39,665 nucleotides of DNA from contig JAEWSZ010000216.1 of assembly GCA_023397905.1 (NCBI GenBank), forward strand, positions 1-39,665, given 5' to 3'. Origin of the DNA: Bacillota bacterium. Its GTDB lineage: Bacteria > Bacillota > Clostridia > Acetivibrionales > DSM-1351. The notes beneath the pieces are model-generated. The model was not told where the DNA came from. It saw only the letters and a list, made by a program, of their open reading frames with translations, and ran no database searches. Shown here piece after piece: positions 39,024 to 39,665 of this stretch (the stretch's first letter is position 1; every line of letters begins with the position of its first letter). Made by a program: the position numbers and the translations under genes.

Positions 39024-39045
39024 AAAAACCTGTAACCAGGTTTTT
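39024..39045 (+). terminator. Probable bidirectional terminator between priA and def
   Basis: AAAAACCTG (39024-39032) and CAGGTTTTT (39037-39045) pair around a TAAC loop. The A-run and T-run are typical of a terminator usable in either direction; it follows the 28-bp palindrome by five bases. Confidence 0.65.
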
Positions 39046-39141
39046 GGCGGTTTGAGCATTTTTTGATTGCAGCGTATTTTCTCGCCGGCGAAGGGCGTCA
39101 AGCAGCCTTTGGTTGACGTATTTATAAATAGGAGGACAAAT

Positions 39142-39630
39142 ATGGCTTACAGAGAAATCAGAAAAGACGGGGACGAAGTTTTAAGAAAGAAAAGCAGGCC
39201 CGTTGAAAAAATTGACGGTAAAATTTTAACATTGCTTGAGGACATGGCGGATACCATGTACAAGGCCGACGGAGTCGGTCTGGCAGCACCGCAGGTGGGT
39301 ATCCTTAAACGCATTGTTGTCATAGACGTAGGAAATGGACTTTTTGAAATGATAAATCCGGTCATACTGGAGCAAAGCGGTGAGCAGGACGGTGTCGAAG
39401 GCTGTCTTAGCATTCCCGGAACATCCGGCGAGGTTGTACGTCCAAAGAATGTAAAGGTAAAATATACGGACCCAAATGGGGAAACAGTGATACTTGAAAC
39501 CGAGGAGCTTTTCGCAAGGGCGGTCTGCCATGAGCTCGATCACCTGGACGGCATATTGTACAAGGACAAAGCCCACAGGATGTATACAAAGAAGGAAATG
39601 GAAGAGATGCAGAAGAAAAGCGAAAAGTAG
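39142..39630 (+). CDS. def: Peptide deformylase
   Basis: 162 residues from the ATG at 39142 (AGGAGG at 39131-39136; the longer frame from 39067 has no site). The three metalloprotease motifs are intact: GVGLAAPQ at 44-51, EGCLS at 86-90 (Cys88 metal ligand), and HELDH at 130-134 (His130, Glu131, His134). It removes the N-formyl group from new proteins using Fe2+ in the cell. Length and the short KKEMEEMQKKSEK tail fit the short bacterial type. In many clostridia fmt and other genes follow; the window ends 35 bases later. Confidence 0.98.
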   Translation: MAYREIRKDGDEVLRKKSRPVEKIDGKILTLLEDMADTMYKADGVGLAAPQVGILKRIVVIDVGNGLFEMINPVILEQSGEQDGVEGCLSIPGTSGEVVRPKNVKVKYTDPNGETVILETEELFARAVCHELDHLDGILYKDKAHRMYTKKEMEEMQKKSEK

Positions 39631-39665
39631 GATGGAGTTTTCAGGTTTAGTATATATTGTAGGAG

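Overview
The window looks like chromosome of a Gram-positive anaerobe of the class Clostridia. The support is strong AGGAGG-type ribosome binding sites, A+T-rich intergenic DNA, a NusG-domain-II / Gx-transporter gene pair of a kind common in clostridia, and a priA-def order at the right end. I cannot name the species. Every gene I can support lies on the + strand.

Layout. (1) Positions 1-551: the 3' part of an IS110-family transposase. (2) 681-5827: an A+T-rich array of small genes with their own ribosome binding sites. It includes SUKH (SMI1/KNR4), SUFU and ankyrin-repeat proteins and several unrecognised ones, plus a duplicated and broken stretch. It resembles an orphan polyimmunity locus of polymorphic toxin systems; no toxin gene is visible. 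(3) 5915-6070: an intergenic element that folds like a cloverleaf. (4) 6180-33955: one contractile injection system (CIS, phage-tail-like particle) operon. In order: small protein, AAA+ ATPase, Pvc16/Afp16-type terminator, one sheath, tube 1, a small tail-assembly protein followed by a DUF6760-like ORF in the -1 frame, tube 2, a His/Gln/Asn-rich protein, a LysM protein, gp27-like hub, gp5-like spike, PAAR tip, gp25, two gp6/J-type baseplate proteins, a P2 gpI-like protein, then three paralogous tail fibres with C-terminal S74-type chaperone domains and two small coiled-coil genes. (5) 33956-34456: A+T-rich non-coding DNA with a stem-loop and a short relative of the cloverleaf element. (6) 34457-39630: housekeeping genes (SSB-like protein, NusG domain II protein, Gx transporter, priA, def).

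How it works together. Sheath, tubes, hub, spike and PAAR tip form the contractile needle. gp25, the J proteins and the gpI-like protein form the baseplate, and the fibres would recognise a target. There is no capsid, terminase, portal, integrase, holin or T6SS membrane complex, so this is an extracellular-type CIS and not a prophage or a T6SS. No effector and no obvious long tape-measure protein are present.

The most interesting signals: a DUF6760-like reading frame with no usual start codon, entered from a slippery T_TTG_GGG heptamer with a stem-loop 8 nt downstream (candidate programmed -1 frameshift, as in phage tail assembly chaperones); a fibre of about 1,880 residues that has expanded a W-D-E/HxH module to about ten copies; and related repeat elements that bracket the whole CIS operon.
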